Part shown: positions 26,956-35,693 of the stretch, piece by piece | How positions within the stretch are numbered: the stretch's first letter is position 1 | Layout: every line of letters begins with the position of its first letter | Assembly (NCBI GenBank): GCA_025210475.1 | Contig: JAOARW010000052.1 | Span: forward strand, 1 to 62,412 | Direction: 5' to 3' | From: Carboxylicivirga sp. | Lineage (GTDB): Bacteria; Bacteroidota; Bacteroidia; Bacteroidales; Marinilabiliaceae | Length of the DNA: 62,412 nucleotides | Program-made: the position numbers and the translations under genes | The notes under the pieces: generated by a model | Told to the model about the DNA's origin: nothing | The model's input: the letters and a program-made list of their open reading frames with translations, nothing else | Database searches by the model: none

Positions 26956-28161
26956 ATGAAAAAAATTGTAAACCAACTATTTGTATTGGCAATTCTTGTA
27001 AGTTCATTTGCCTGTTCAGATGATGACACAGCTGAAATTAAACCGAATGAGGGCAACTTTCTTATCGGCAGTATGATCATGAATACCGAAACCTATGAAG
27101 GACGTAATTATTTCCAATTGGTTGAAGAGCTCGATGGGCAGAGTATCAACCTTGAAAATGCGATTTCAACAGAGGTAACTACTCCAAAGGTTAGTGGAAA
27201 TAATCTTTATATTTTTCCTTCTTATATGGGTTCTGGTGATGATCTTTTGGTAAAATACACCATTAATGATGGAATTCTTCAGAAGGGCAATTCTTTAAAT
27301 ATAAAACCCAAGGCAGCAGCTACCAACATGGTATTTTTAAATGATACCAAAGCTTATGTCAGTATGGCCGGTTTAGGGGAGATCATGATTATTAATCCTG
27401 AAACCATGAAGGAAGTAGGTAAAATAGATATACGTGAATTTGCCCGTGGAGATAATAATCCTAACCCAGGAGCTATGTTAATTCGGGATGATAAGTTGTA
27501 TGTTGGCCTCAATCAGTTTAATGCCGAAAACTTTCCACAAGCCGATTTTTCAGTCGCCGATGTGGTTATAATCGACACAAAAACGGATAAATCCATTAAA
27601 CGCATTACGGAATCAACAACGGGGCTTGCTTGTGCAACACGCCCAATTGCTGAGGAAACTATTTTTAAGGATGAGAGCGGCGATATCTATATTATCTGTA
27701 TTGGTGGTTTTGGTAAGATGCCAACTCATAAGACTGGCATTTTACGCATAAAGCAGGGCGAAACAGAATTTGACAAAGATTTCATGTGGGAGTTTAATAC
27801 GGCTGTAATCGAAGGTGATGCTAATAAGGTAAACTTTATTCAAACCGTGTGTTATGGTGGTAATGGAAAACTATATGCGTATGGTTTTTCACCGGATTAT
27901 GTAGGGCCAAATGATAATGCTTATACAGCCGATGCAACCATAGCTCTTGAGGTAGACTTATATGCGAAAACAATTACTCGCATTAAAGACATTCCGTTGT
28001 CGAATAGCTATGGAATGGGCATCTATAGAAACGGGAATCAAATCATTTTCTGCAGCAGTTCAAAATCGGGCAATGCATTTTACTCATATAATCCTGCCAA
28101 TAGGGAAGTCAAAAAAGCATTGGACATAAAAGGATTTCCCGTATTTTTCCATCGTTTTTAG
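26956..28161 (+). CDS. DUF4374-like lipoprotein, receptor partner
   Basis: A 401-residue lipoprotein with lipobox SSFAC (Cys about residue 20) and an acidic linker (SDDDTAEIKPNEG). Beta-rich repeats (VSGNNLYIFPSYMGSGDDLL, DDKLYVGLNQFN) suggest a propeller like that of the gene at 15.3 kb. It starts 39 bases after the receptor and likely forms the surface partner of that receptor. It ends in a terminator at 28275-28323. Confidence 0.82.
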   Translation: MKKIVNQLFVLAILVSSFACSDDDTAEIKPNEGNFLIGSMIMNTETYEGRNYFQLVEELDGQSINLENAISTEVTTPKVSGNNLYIFPSYMGSGDDLLVKYTINDGILQKGNSLNIKPKAAATNMVFLNDTKAYVSMAGLGEIMIINPETMKEVGKIDIREFARGDNNPNPGAMLIRDDKLYVGLNQFNAENFPQADFSVADVVIIDTKTDKSIKRITESTTGLACATRPIAEETIFKDESGDIYIICIGGFGKMPTHKTGILRIKQGETEFDKDFMWEFNTAVIEGDANKVNFIQTVCYGGNGKLYAYGFSPDYVGPNDNAYTADATIALEVDLYAKTITRIKDIPLSNSYGMGIYRNGNQIIFCSSSKSGNAFYSYNPANREVKKALDIKGFPVFFHRF

Positions 28162-28274
28162 TAAAAAAATACTACCCAATAATTCCTTTTCAAGTATTAA
28201 CCTTCAACATAAGGCATCAAGCTTTGTTAGAAAGTTATTACAGACTTATAGATACTAAGGATTAATAACAGCAT

Positions 28275-28323
28275 CAAAAAAACAACCGATGGTTGAACGT
28301 TTAAACTATTGGTTGTTTTTGTT
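28275..28323 (+). terminator. Terminator after the DUF4374-like gene
   Basis: AAAAAACAACCGATGG and CTATTGGTTGTTTTT pair with G-T wobbles around a loop, then a T-run. Confidence 0.7.
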
Positions 28324-28452
28324 TACAAGCGTATTGTAATAATTGAGATTCTTTAATTACTGCAACTGATGTTTATAACATATTATGATTGTCACCGAAC
28401 TTTAGTAAGTTGTATTCATTAAGATAATTTTGACCAACTTAATTTTTAATCA

Positions 28453-28836
28453 ATGCCAGTTAAATATTAAGTACGCGCTGAAGGCGATCCCGGAAATTCG
28501 GACGCTCCAAAGAAATGGTATGCTACCGCCAAATCGAGTGGCTAAGCAAGTTTTAAAAGTTAGAATGACGAAATTGAAGATAATTCTGCTACGGTAAGCG
28601 ATACCGATGCACTAGCGGTGATAATCGATTTAGCAAAGCTACTAAAACGCCATCTGGAAGATGGTAATATTGTTCGCTTTGACGATTTTGGCTCATTTAG
28701 TGTTTCTATTAAAAGCGAAGGAGTCGATGAAGAAGATAAGTTTCACGCCAGTATGATTACAAAATCAAAAATCAACGCCCGCCCTGGCAGCGACTTACGC
28801 GAGATGTTATTTTACCGCTTCAGCAGTTATTTTTAA
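28453..28836 (+). pseudogene. Decayed HU-family DNA-binding protein
   Basis: The reading begins MPVKY and hits a stop, resumes as EGDPGNSDAPKKWYATAKSS (typical of Bacteroidota HU-domain proteins), and is then broken by further stops and frameshifts. The intact remainder covers LAKLLKRHLEDGNIVRFDDF and GSFSVSIKSEGVDEEDKFHA, then a truncated end where the family has RPGSDLREMLKSLKYEK. At least three inactivating changes are visible, so it should not make a working protein. It marks the left edge of a decayed zone around the Tat/ferredoxin cluster. Confidence 0.85.
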
Positions 28837-29526
28837 CTCTCAACATCTTCTTTGTCTATTTAGTTAGGAAAATAATGGACAATCAGCAAGGACAGAGAAA
28901 GGTAAATGCCTCTGGATTATTCTACTGGTGGCTTGTTTTGCAATTATATACCGTCATAAACATAAGGCGGTTCTTTGGCGTTGGTTCTTTCCATCAAAAG
29001 CACTTCAGTATTCTTAACTTCTATTATTGAAGGAAGTTTGTTTAAGGAACATTATTTGCTTTGTAAAAGCATGGCTATTTTTCTTAATGATAGTAGGGGC
29101 ATCATTTATATTGCTTTTTAATTATTAATAAATCCAGAGTTTACCTAGATAATACAGTAAATGCTTTGGGTCATTCACCTATTTATTGGTAATATGTTAC
29201 TATATCAACAATACTCTCAATTTTATTTAACAGAGATAATATCCAAATACAACAAAAACCATAGTGTCAATCTTTTTCCCTTTTTATTTAAAACCTTGAT
29301 ATCCTAATAAGGGTGATGTCATCCTTATTACTGATGATATAACTGTTGTATAATTATTTATTTTGATTATAAATATAGACACAAATACCTCTCCCGATGT
29401 TGCCTACAGCGCTGATGTCAAAATATTACGCCCTCCTTATTTATTATGATTTAATGTAATTGTCTTTTTTGAAAGAACACATATGTATATGTTTATACAT
29501 ATTATTATTATACTAAACTAATCAAA
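28837..29526. other. Non-coding gap, possible gene remnants
   Basis: About 690 bases of A/T-rich sequence. One frame at 28870-29030 gives a coding-like stretch (INIRRFFGVGSFHQKHF) cut by stops, so it may be gene debris, but no family is recognisable. An inverted repeat lies at 29481-29502 just before the next gene. Confidence 0.4.
29481..29502. promoter_or_regulatory. Inverted repeat before the Tat/ferredoxin cluster
   Basis: ATATGTATA / TATACATAT, nine perfect base pairs around TGTT, ending 24 bases before the first twin-arginine gene. It could be an operator or a 5' mRNA hairpin. Confidence 0.45.
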
Positions 29527-30252
29527 ATGGACAGACGATTATTTTTAAAAACCATGGGGCTTGGGTCTATTGGTATAGCTACACTGCCCATGCTAAGTAC
29601 TCAACTTAAAGCTGAGAAATCAATCATCAAAATGGAAAAATATGATGAAAAAGAGCTTTATAAAATACTTAACAAGCATTTTGCTGGTATATTTAATACG
29701 AAAATTGATCGTACAGTAATAATACCTCGACATCATTTTGCAAAATCATTTGAAATCATAATTAATAAAGAAAAAAATAATGTTTTTGATTGTGCTGAAC
29801 AAATAATTGAGAGACTGGGCAGTAATTTTGATGCAACACCTCTTCGAGACGGAAAAATCCCGGTAGGAATGGAAGTGTTATCAGGTGGAATCAAAACACC
29901 AACTTATCTTAACTTGCCAATCGAAGAGTTGAAAAATTACGATGCAACATTACTGTATAAAAACTTGATTACTGTTTCTGCCAAAATTTCACCTAATGAG
30001 TGGTTTTCATTTGAAAAAGTAAAACTTTCAATGGAAAAACATGATGAAGTGAAAAATAATACAATGCGCATTTATGAAGGTATGGAATCTGGCAAAGTTT
30101 ATCGCATATGGACTAACGATTATATAGAAAAAACAATAACTGTGAGACGCTTAAAACCAACACTTGATATGGATGAAACATTTGCTGCTGTTAATATTGC
30201 GCAAATTAGTGATTTAATTAATCCTAATGTGTTGTCAACATTAAATATCTAA
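29527..30252 (+). CDS. Twin-arginine signal protein, copy 1 of 3
   Basis: A 241-residue protein starting MDRRLFLKTMGLGSIGIATL, a twin-arginine (Tat) signal with RRLFLK. The mature part has no cysteine except one (FDCAEQIIERLG), no known cofactor motif and no match I recognise. It shares with copies 2 and 3 the order: Tat signal, LY/L..x..NKHF or INRYF, FD.A...IE, G.IP.GMEV and late N-P/F-A. It is the most diverged copy, about a quarter to a third identical by eye. A small ferredoxin frame follows. Export in folded form and a redox role are inferred from the signal and the partner. Confidence 0.75.
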   Translation: MDRRLFLKTMGLGSIGIATLPMLSTQLKAEKSIIKMEKYDEKELYKILNKHFAGIFNTKIDRTVIIPRHHFAKSFEIIINKEKNNVFDCAEQIIERLGSNFDATPLRDGKIPVGMEVLSGGIKTPTYLNLPIEELKNYDATLLYKNLITVSAKISPNEWFSFEKVKLSMEKHDEVKNNTMRIYEGMESGKVYRIWTNDYIEKTITVRRLKPTLDMDETFAAVNIAQISDLINPNVLSTLNI

Positions 30253-30279
30253 ATCAATATTTATAATCTTTAATTGTAA

Positions 30280-30483
30280 AAAAAATATTCTATTGGACAT
30301 TGTGTTGTAGTTTCTACACCTAATTGCGTTATGGCTACCAGATGTGTTGATTATTGTCCAACCGAAGCTTTAAAAGTTAGACTAAATGGTGGAGTTACAT
30401 GGGAACGAGATATTTGTATATGTTGCCATGCATGTGAAGATAATTGTTTCGCACATGGCATAGAGGTGCATGATACAAATTAA
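30280..30483 (+). CDS. Small ferredoxin, copy 1, with an unusual first cluster and no clear start
   Basis: The frame gives ...NCVMATRCVDYCPTEALKV and then DICICCHACEDNCFAHGI. The second motif is complete CxxCxxCxxxC but followed by F in place of P. The first has C-x5-C-x3-CP: the middle Cys is Ala, as in the [3Fe-4S] site of 7Fe ferredoxins. The only ATG (30331) lies inside the first motif and would remove its first Cys. The frame opens at 30280 with no ATG, GTG or TTG upstream, so it may use ATT at 30292 or be broken. It ends 39 bases before copy 2 of the Tat gene. Confidence 0.6.
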   Translation, partial: KKYSIGHCVVVSTPNCVMATRCVDYCPTEALKVRLNGGVTWERDICICCHACEDNCFAHGIEVHDTN

Positions 30484-30522
30484 GCATGATTAATAAAAAA
30501 AATAACACTTGATATTGAAGAT

Positions 30523-31251
30523 ATGAACAGACGATTATTTTTTAAAACTATGGGGCTAAGCACTATTGGTATAGCCAGTGCTGGCTATTTAATGGCTAAT
30601 AACAACTTTTTAATGCAAAACAAAGTTGTTCAATTTCCACCTGAAGAATTAAAAAGTGCCTTAACACAACACATCAATCGTTATTTTAATGGTGAGCTAT
30701 TTAACCCCAATGAACCATTACCTAATGGAATTATATTGGTAGCTGATGGTTTTGAGGTTAAACCTGTAGTGGGTAAAAATACGATTTTTGACTTTGCAGA
30801 TCAGGTTATTGAACAATGTCAAAAAATAGGTTTTGATGCAAGTAGCCTTAAAAACGGCCAAATTCCCAAAGGGATGGAGGTTGGGAAAAGCAGCTATAGG
30901 ATACGAACTTCTGAAGCTATTTACGGCAATAAAATAGAGGGGTTAAAAGACTATGACGCCTTAATTATATGTTCCAATCCTCTTTATATCAAAACAACAT
31001 TGCCCCCGATTAAATGGGAAACAATTAGTGAATTTGAAAAACCATTTGAGAGTACCAGAATGATTTCTTTTCGTGATAAAAAAGGAAAAATAATGGTTAC
31101 TAAACTACTAGAGGAAGATCAAACATCTGTTCGAATATTGAATCTTAAACCCAATATTGCTTTTGCACCTAATCAAAGTCTTCGTTTTCCTATATCTCAT
31201 GATGTAGCTAAAACATTTCTTAATGAGCAAATATTAAAAAAAATCAATTAA
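30523..31251 (+). CDS. Twin-arginine signal protein, copy 2 of 3
   Basis: A 242-residue protein beginning MNRRLFFKTMGLSTIGIASA, with RRLFFK as the Tat motif. Copies 2 and 3 are close: both contain QFPPEELKS or EFPPEELKS, a nearly identical NRYFNGELFNPNEPLPNGII, VADGFEV and FDASSLKNGQ/FDASNLKKGE. Late in the sequence are KWETISEF and PNQSLRFPIS. Unlike a haem or molybdenum Tat substrate it has no Cys/His-rich motif. It starts 39 bases after ferredoxin copy 1 and ends 12 bases before ferredoxin copy 2, so all lie in one transcript. Confidence 0.8.
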   Translation: MNRRLFFKTMGLSTIGIASAGYLMANNNFLMQNKVVQFPPEELKSALTQHINRYFNGELFNPNEPLPNGIILVADGFEVKPVVGKNTIFDFADQVIEQCQKIGFDASSLKNGQIPKGMEVGKSSYRIRTSEAIYGNKIEGLKDYDALIICSNPLYIKTTLPPIKWETISEFEKPFESTRMISFRDKKGKIMVTKLLEEDQTSVRILNLKPNIAFAPNQSLRFPISHDVAKTFLNEQILKKIN

Positions 31252-31263
31252 AGGTAAAGTATA

Positions 31264-31466
31264 ATGAGTATGAAAGAACAAGACTGTCACCCTATAATTA
31301 CAGAAGCATGTATTAATTGTGGAAAATGTATTTTAAAATGTCCTATGGACGCTATAGAAATTTCTAATTCAGGAGAATCTTGGACGATGCATTGGTGGTT
31401 ATGACTTGCTGTTGGGTATGCGCAAGAGAATGTCCTGTTAACGCAATAACAGATGCTAATGCTTAG
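31264..31466 (+). pseudogene. Small ferredoxin, copy 2, split by a frameshift
   Basis: The first part, 31264-31404, reads MSMKEQDCHPIITEACINCG and has a complete first cluster motif CINCGKCILKCPMDAI; it ends at a TGA. The second part, 31401-31466, reads MTCCWVCARECPVNAITDAN, which is the second cluster motif with its first Cys position replaced by Met. The two frames meet in an ATGA overlap. The simplest reading is a -1 frameshift that inactivated the gene; two coupled half-ferredoxins or recoding are less likely. The intact third copy shows the original layout. Confidence 0.7.
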
Positions 31467-31533
31467 GTTTATCTTTGATATTAATACTCGATGATTATCG
31501 ACTGATCTAATTCACCTGAATATAAAACACCAA

Positions 31534-32280
31534 ATGAACAGACGATTATTTTTAAAAACCATGGGGCTTGGCTCCATAGGTATAGCCAGTGCAGGTTATT
31601 TAATGGCGAATAACAACTTTATAACACAAAATAAAGTTGTTGAGTTCCCACCAGAAGAGCTTAAAAGTTCTCTAACGCAATACATCAACCGCTATTTCAA
31701 CGGTGAGCTATTTAATCCCAATGAGCCTTTGCCTAATGGAATTATTTTGGTAGCTGATGGTTTTGAAGTAGTACCGGTAGTAGGCAAAAATAACATATTT
31801 GATATAGCTGATATTGTAATTGAAAGATGTAAATCAATTGGTTTTGATGCAAGTAACCTGAAAAAAGGCGAAATCCCGAATGGTATGGAGGTTAATAACG
31901 GAGGTATAGCTATCCGAACTCAGGAGGTAATTACTTTTATAAAAATAGAAGATTTAGTAGACTATGACGCGACAATAAGATATCATAATGGTTTTCTGAT
32001 AATCTCATCACTTCCTCCTGTGCAATGGAATACTGTCAATAAAATTAACCGAGCTTATGAAAGCAAACACGGCAGTATATATATGGATAAAAAAGAGATG
32101 CTTACAATTAAGTTATCTCCATTCGATAAAAAAGAGCATGTTAAGGTTCAAGCCCTATGGCCTTCATTATCATTAGCTCCAGAACAAAGCTTTAGAGTGC
32201 CAATTTCGAAAGATATTGTTATGCCATTTCTCAACAAAGAAACGATAGAACTTATTTTTAACAAACCAATAAACGAATGA
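31534..32280 (+). CDS. Twin-arginine signal protein, copy 3 of 3
   Basis: A 248-residue protein beginning MNRRLFLKTMGLGSIGIASA. It is close to copy 2 over the first 130 residues and more different after. The mature domain has no cysteine at all. Its stop overlaps the start of ferredoxin copy 3 by four bases (ATGA, 32277-32280), which couples their translation and is the best evidence that the two products work together. Export of the folded protein by Tat, perhaps carrying the ferredoxin along, is inference; no known family was recognised. Confidence 0.8.
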   Translation: MNRRLFLKTMGLGSIGIASAGYLMANNNFITQNKVVEFPPEELKSSLTQYINRYFNGELFNPNEPLPNGIILVADGFEVVPVVGKNNIFDIADIVIERCKSIGFDASNLKKGEIPNGMEVNNGGIAIRTQEVITFIKIEDLVDYDATIRYHNGFLIISSLPPVQWNTVNKINRAYESKHGSIYMDKKEMLTIKLSPFDKKEHVKVQALWPSLSLAPEQSFRVPISKDIVMPFLNKETIELIFNKPINE

Positions 32281-32474
32281 ATATTATGACTGAAAAATGT
32301 TTTCCATATCTTGATTTTAATGCATGTGTCCAATGTATGTGGTGCGTATATGAATGTCCGCGTGATGCTCTAAAAACAGATGGCTGTGGGAATATTACCT
32401 TTATAGTACCAAAATGTAACTGTTGTCGTGCTTGTGAAAGGATATGTCCAGAACAAGCTATCTGTATGCGGTAA
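32277..32474 (+). CDS. 2[4Fe-4S] ferredoxin, copy 3 (intact)
   Basis: A 65-residue ferredoxin beginning MNIMTEKCFPYLDFNACVQC. Both motifs are complete: CVQCMWCVYECPRDAL and CNCCRACERICPEQAI. It has no signal peptide of its own. An ATG four codons in is a possible alternative start, but the ATGA overlap with the Tat gene favours 32277. It is the only one of the three tandem ferredoxins that appears fully functional. The outer-membrane barrel gene follows 21 bases later. Confidence 0.92.
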   Translation: MNIMTEKCFPYLDFNACVQCMWCVYECPRDALKTDGCGNITFIVPKCNCCRACERICPEQAICMR

Positions 32475-32495
32475 AATCTAATGCTTATATAAATA

Positions 32496-34847
32496 ATGTT
32501 GAAATTTCACATTTTAATATCATTATTAATACAGGTCTTATTTAACTCTAATTGTTTATCACAAAACAATCACCTAACGGGCACTGTTCGGGATAGTTTA
32601 ACAAGTATCCCGCTTGCCAATGCAAATATTGTTCTTAGCGATTGCCAATCGCGTCAATATCTATCTGGCACCATAACGGATGAGGCTGGCTATTTTTCTC
32701 TTGACAGAACAAGTGTTAATCGGGTTATTCTTTCGGTTAGTAGCATGGGCTACCAAAATAAAGAATTGCTTATCGACTTAAATAAATCACCAAAACAGCT
32801 TACTATTTCATTAGCATCCGATACGGTTAACTTACAAGAGGTAATAGTTACCTGGAAACCATTGATTGACCAAAATGAGGAGGGCGATATTGCGTTAAAC
32901 ATCGACCAAATGGGTAATTTAGGTGAGTTGTCGCTGGCCGATATTATTACAAGCATACCCGGTCTTAGTATTGATATTGATGGCAATGTGTTGTACGGGG
33001 GATACAACAGCTTTACCACCCTTATTGATGGCCAGCGCATGGGGAGTTACTTTGGTGGTAAGCCTGGCTTTATATTAACCGGTATTGCAGCCAAAAATAT
33101 TAAACGCCTCGAAATTATTACCGAGCCCAATGGACGCTTTGGTTTTTATACACCTGTTATTAATATAATTCCCAAAGGTGATTTGCGCGATATCTATTAC
33201 GTCTCTGCTGGTTTAGGTTCACAAGAAAAATACTCAGCCAATATTGATTTAAGCAAACGTTACAAAAAGTTCACCTTTAATCCGGTTATTGATTATCAGC
33301 ACACTTCATCATGCGAAGACCAAAATGAAGAGCGACACTTTGATAACACGCAAATTAGTAGAGACATAAGTAGCGTCAATCGCTATAAAAATCTTAGTCC
33401 GGCTGCCCATTTTAGGCTCAAACCAAATCGCAACCAAAATATAAGCCTTAATATTAAATACAACAAAAACAATGCAGAGCAGAATCGCAGAATTATCAAT
33501 TCCTCTGCTGCCAATACAAAGGACCTTATAGAAAATACGACAGAAACCTTTAATGCTTCAGCATCCTATTATCAACGGTTTAATACAGGCCTGCATTCCT
33601 ACTTATTAATAAATGCTGTTGCATCCTATAATAAAAACAATAGCAATATCACACAGTTACAAGAGAGTGTTAAAACCGAGAAGTACCGTAATTTGAACGA
33701 TAGTAAGAATCAAACAGCTTCTTTGTCTTTAAGTCATAATACTATTGGGAAGAAAATTGCGTTATATCTAAATGGAAGACTTAATGCGAATTTCACCGAT
33801 CAGCTTTCAAACCGGCAATATTACAATTTCTCATCCAACTCTTGGGACTATCTGAACCATTATAGCGATGATAGAACCACCAGCCGCATAGAAGGTCAGC
33901 TAAGCGTTGGGGCTTCGCGGTTAATACGTCCCCAAAAGGGTATTAGTCATTATTTTAAACTACAACTAAATGGCTTTGGCAGGCACGAGAGTAACCAGAT
34001 GGTTGATGAAGATAAAATAACAAGTAACTTCTACTATACACAACAGTCGTTTAAATATCGATTGTCTTTAATGAATAACAAAGAGTTGCTATTGAATATT
34101 CATAATCAGATTACTCCACCTACACATGTGCAATTATTTCAGGCACTGACTTATATTGATGATTACACACTTAAAAAAGGTAATTCTGCCCTGAAGCAAT
34201 CAACCAACACAACTATTTATTTGAGCTATGGTAAAAACACCAATTATGTGATGTTTTCAGCAGGCGGTATGAGCAAGGGAAGCGATATTGAAAAGATTGG
34301 GTATGGAATTCAGTTGAGAGGCAATGTACACTTAAAAGAGATTATACCTGAATATCTGAGAAACGAGGATGGTTTAATTGTTCAAACCTGGAAAAATGGA
34401 GACGAAAGTCTCAATGCCTCATTAAGTGCCAATATTGATTGGAACATAAGTAAACACACAAAACTTTTTGGTGCCATTACTTATAACTACAGTTCATTCT
34501 ACACGCCTGAACGCATCGAAAATAAAAACTGGAATGGAAGCATTCGTTTGCGCACGCATTTGCCGGGTCAGCTTATTTTTGATTCAATGATAAGTTATAA
34601 CAGTAAAAAGGTTAGTTACGCAATTACAAGCGATTCTTATTATGATTTAAGAGCCAATATGTATCGCTTATTATTAAAAAAACGATTACGCTTGACGCTC
34701 TCAGCTACTAATATATTGGCTTTTAATGGCATTAATCAAGTATATAATGATAGTAATACGGTTGTTGTCACAAAACGATTTCCTGAATCACCAATCATTT
34801 GGTTAAAAGCTAATTTTTTGCTGTTTAGTTATTACAAGAAGATATAG
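32496..34847 (+). CDS. Outer-membrane beta-barrel protein (TonB-receptor-like)
   Basis: A 783-residue protein with a signal peptide ending NCLSQ, a carboxypeptidase-like domain (LTGTVRDSLTSIPLANANIV), a degenerate plug (ITSIPGLSIDIDGNVLYGGY, IAAKNIKRLEIITEPNGRFG) and a large barrel ending FLLFSYYKKI. It resembles the OMP_b-brl_3 family more than true ligand-gated receptors: the plug lacks the usual GG-x-LYG...G phrase. It follows the third ferredoxin by 21 bases and is probably in the same operon, so it may be the outer-membrane part of the Tat/ferredoxin system. Confidence 0.85.
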   Translation: MLKFHILISLLIQVLFNSNCLSQNNHLTGTVRDSLTSIPLANANIVLSDCQSRQYLSGTITDEAGYFSLDRTSVNRVILSVSSMGYQNKELLIDLNKSPKQLTISLASDTVNLQEVIVTWKPLIDQNEEGDIALNIDQMGNLGELSLADIITSIPGLSIDIDGNVLYGGYNSFTTLIDGQRMGSYFGGKPGFILTGIAAKNIKRLEIITEPNGRFGFYTPVINIIPKGDLRDIYYVSAGLGSQEKYSANIDLSKRYKKFTFNPVIDYQHTSSCEDQNEERHFDNTQISRDISSVNRYKNLSPAAHFRLKPNRNQNISLNIKYNKNNAEQNRRIINSSAANTKDLIENTTETFNASASYYQRFNTGLHSYLLINAVASYNKNNSNITQLQESVKTEKYRNLNDSKNQTASLSLSHNTIGKKIALYLNGRLNANFTDQLSNRQYYNFSSNSWDYLNHYSDDRTTSRIEGQLSVGASRLIRPQKGISHYFKLQLNGFGRHESNQMVDEDKITSNFYYTQQSFKYRLSLMNNKELLLNIHNQITPPTHVQLFQALTYIDDYTLKKGNSALKQSTNTTIYLSYGKNTNYVMFSAGGMSKGSDIEKIGYGIQLRGNVHLKEIIPEYLRNEDGLIVQTWKNGDESLNASLSANIDWNISKHTKLFGAITYNYSSFYTPERIENKNWNGSIRLRTHLPGQLIFDSMISYNSKKVSYAITSDSYYDLRANMYRLLLKKRLRLTLSATNILAFNGINQVYNDSNTVVVTKRFPESPIIWLKANFLLFSYYKKI

Positions 34848-34929
34848 CCGACATTTTCTTTCATTTTTTAACCACGTTAATAACGTCTTACAAGTATTAC
34901 CTGGCCCATTATTTGGAAACTTAGACATC

Positions 34930-35345
34930 AAATTTTAACTCATACTACCCCTGTTGGTTTTAGTGTTAATATGATTAATCGGGGACTACAAGATAAGATT
35001 GCCGATAAAAATCTGGAATTATGTTTTGACGTGATGATGGGTGGCTGAGAGGAACATTTTGATAGAAGCAGACACAGCGATAATAAAGACATTTTACCGG
35101 ATTTTAAGTCGGCTAGGTTTAGTCTGGTACGAAACAAGCAAGAGATGGATTTGCAGGAAGTTGGGCACCGGTTTTGAGTGTTTTCTCAAAGTCAGACTTA
35201 CCCTTTGTGTCGCACCAAAATACTAATATAGAGAGGGTTGAATGAGTGTCGGCGTTGGCAGATATAACAGAAACAGCCATTCCACTGATAAAAGACAATA
35301 AAGATGGCTTCGTTTTACAGGTTGATTGGTGGCTCGTTATAAGAT
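34930..35345 (+). pseudogene. Decayed alkaline phosphatase (PhoA family)
   Basis: Fragments in different frames follow alkaline phosphatase order: THTTPVGFSVNMINRGLQDK (family: THATPAAFAAHV...MEDEIA), CFDVMMGG then a stop (family: DVMLGGG), SDNKDILPDFKSARFSLVRN, then SDLPFVSHQNTNIERVE, a stop, and LADITETAIPLIKDNKDGFV (family: LAEMTEKAIELLSKN..GF). At least three stops or frameshifts are present and the N-terminal and metal-binding C-terminal parts are missing. This is a relic, marking the right edge of the decayed zone. Confidence 0.8.
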
Positions 35346-35650
35346 GACAGAAATGTTTTCGAATGAGGATTTTACCATGCTAAAAAATCCGGGACAGGAG
35401 AACATGGAAATTTTCAACAAAAAAGATGAAAAAATAGACACTTAGAAGGCATCCGTCGAATCCGGTTAATTGGGTAATAATGAAAACGTGCAGTTGTAGC
35501 CTATCAACTAGATAATGGTGAGATTATCTACATACCCGAATAGAGTAATTTTCACAAACACATTGATATTATTATCAAACTGAAAAACCATTATGTAATT
35601 ATTTACTGCCTGTTTTTTTTAGTCAAAATCATAATAAATGAGGATTGCAC
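35346..35650 (+). pseudogene. Unidentified gene remnant
   Basis: A coding-like segment (MTEMFSNEDFTMLKNPGQEN) ends at a stop at about 35445; after frame changes VVAYQLDNGEIIYIPE is visible near 35495-35545. The pieces look like one decayed gene, but I do not recognise the family. No intact frame spans the stretch. Confidence 0.4.
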
Positions 35651-35654
35651 ATAA

Positions 35655-35669
35655 AAGAACAGTGTTCTT
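35655..35669. promoter_or_regulatory. TetR operator candidate before tetR
   Basis: AAGAACAGTGTTCTT is a perfect 15-base palindrome with a central G, 25 bases before the tetR ATG at 35694. The same core recurs at 36324-36334. Confidence 0.75.
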
Positions 35670-35693
35670 AATTTGCTATCAAGATTTCAACTT

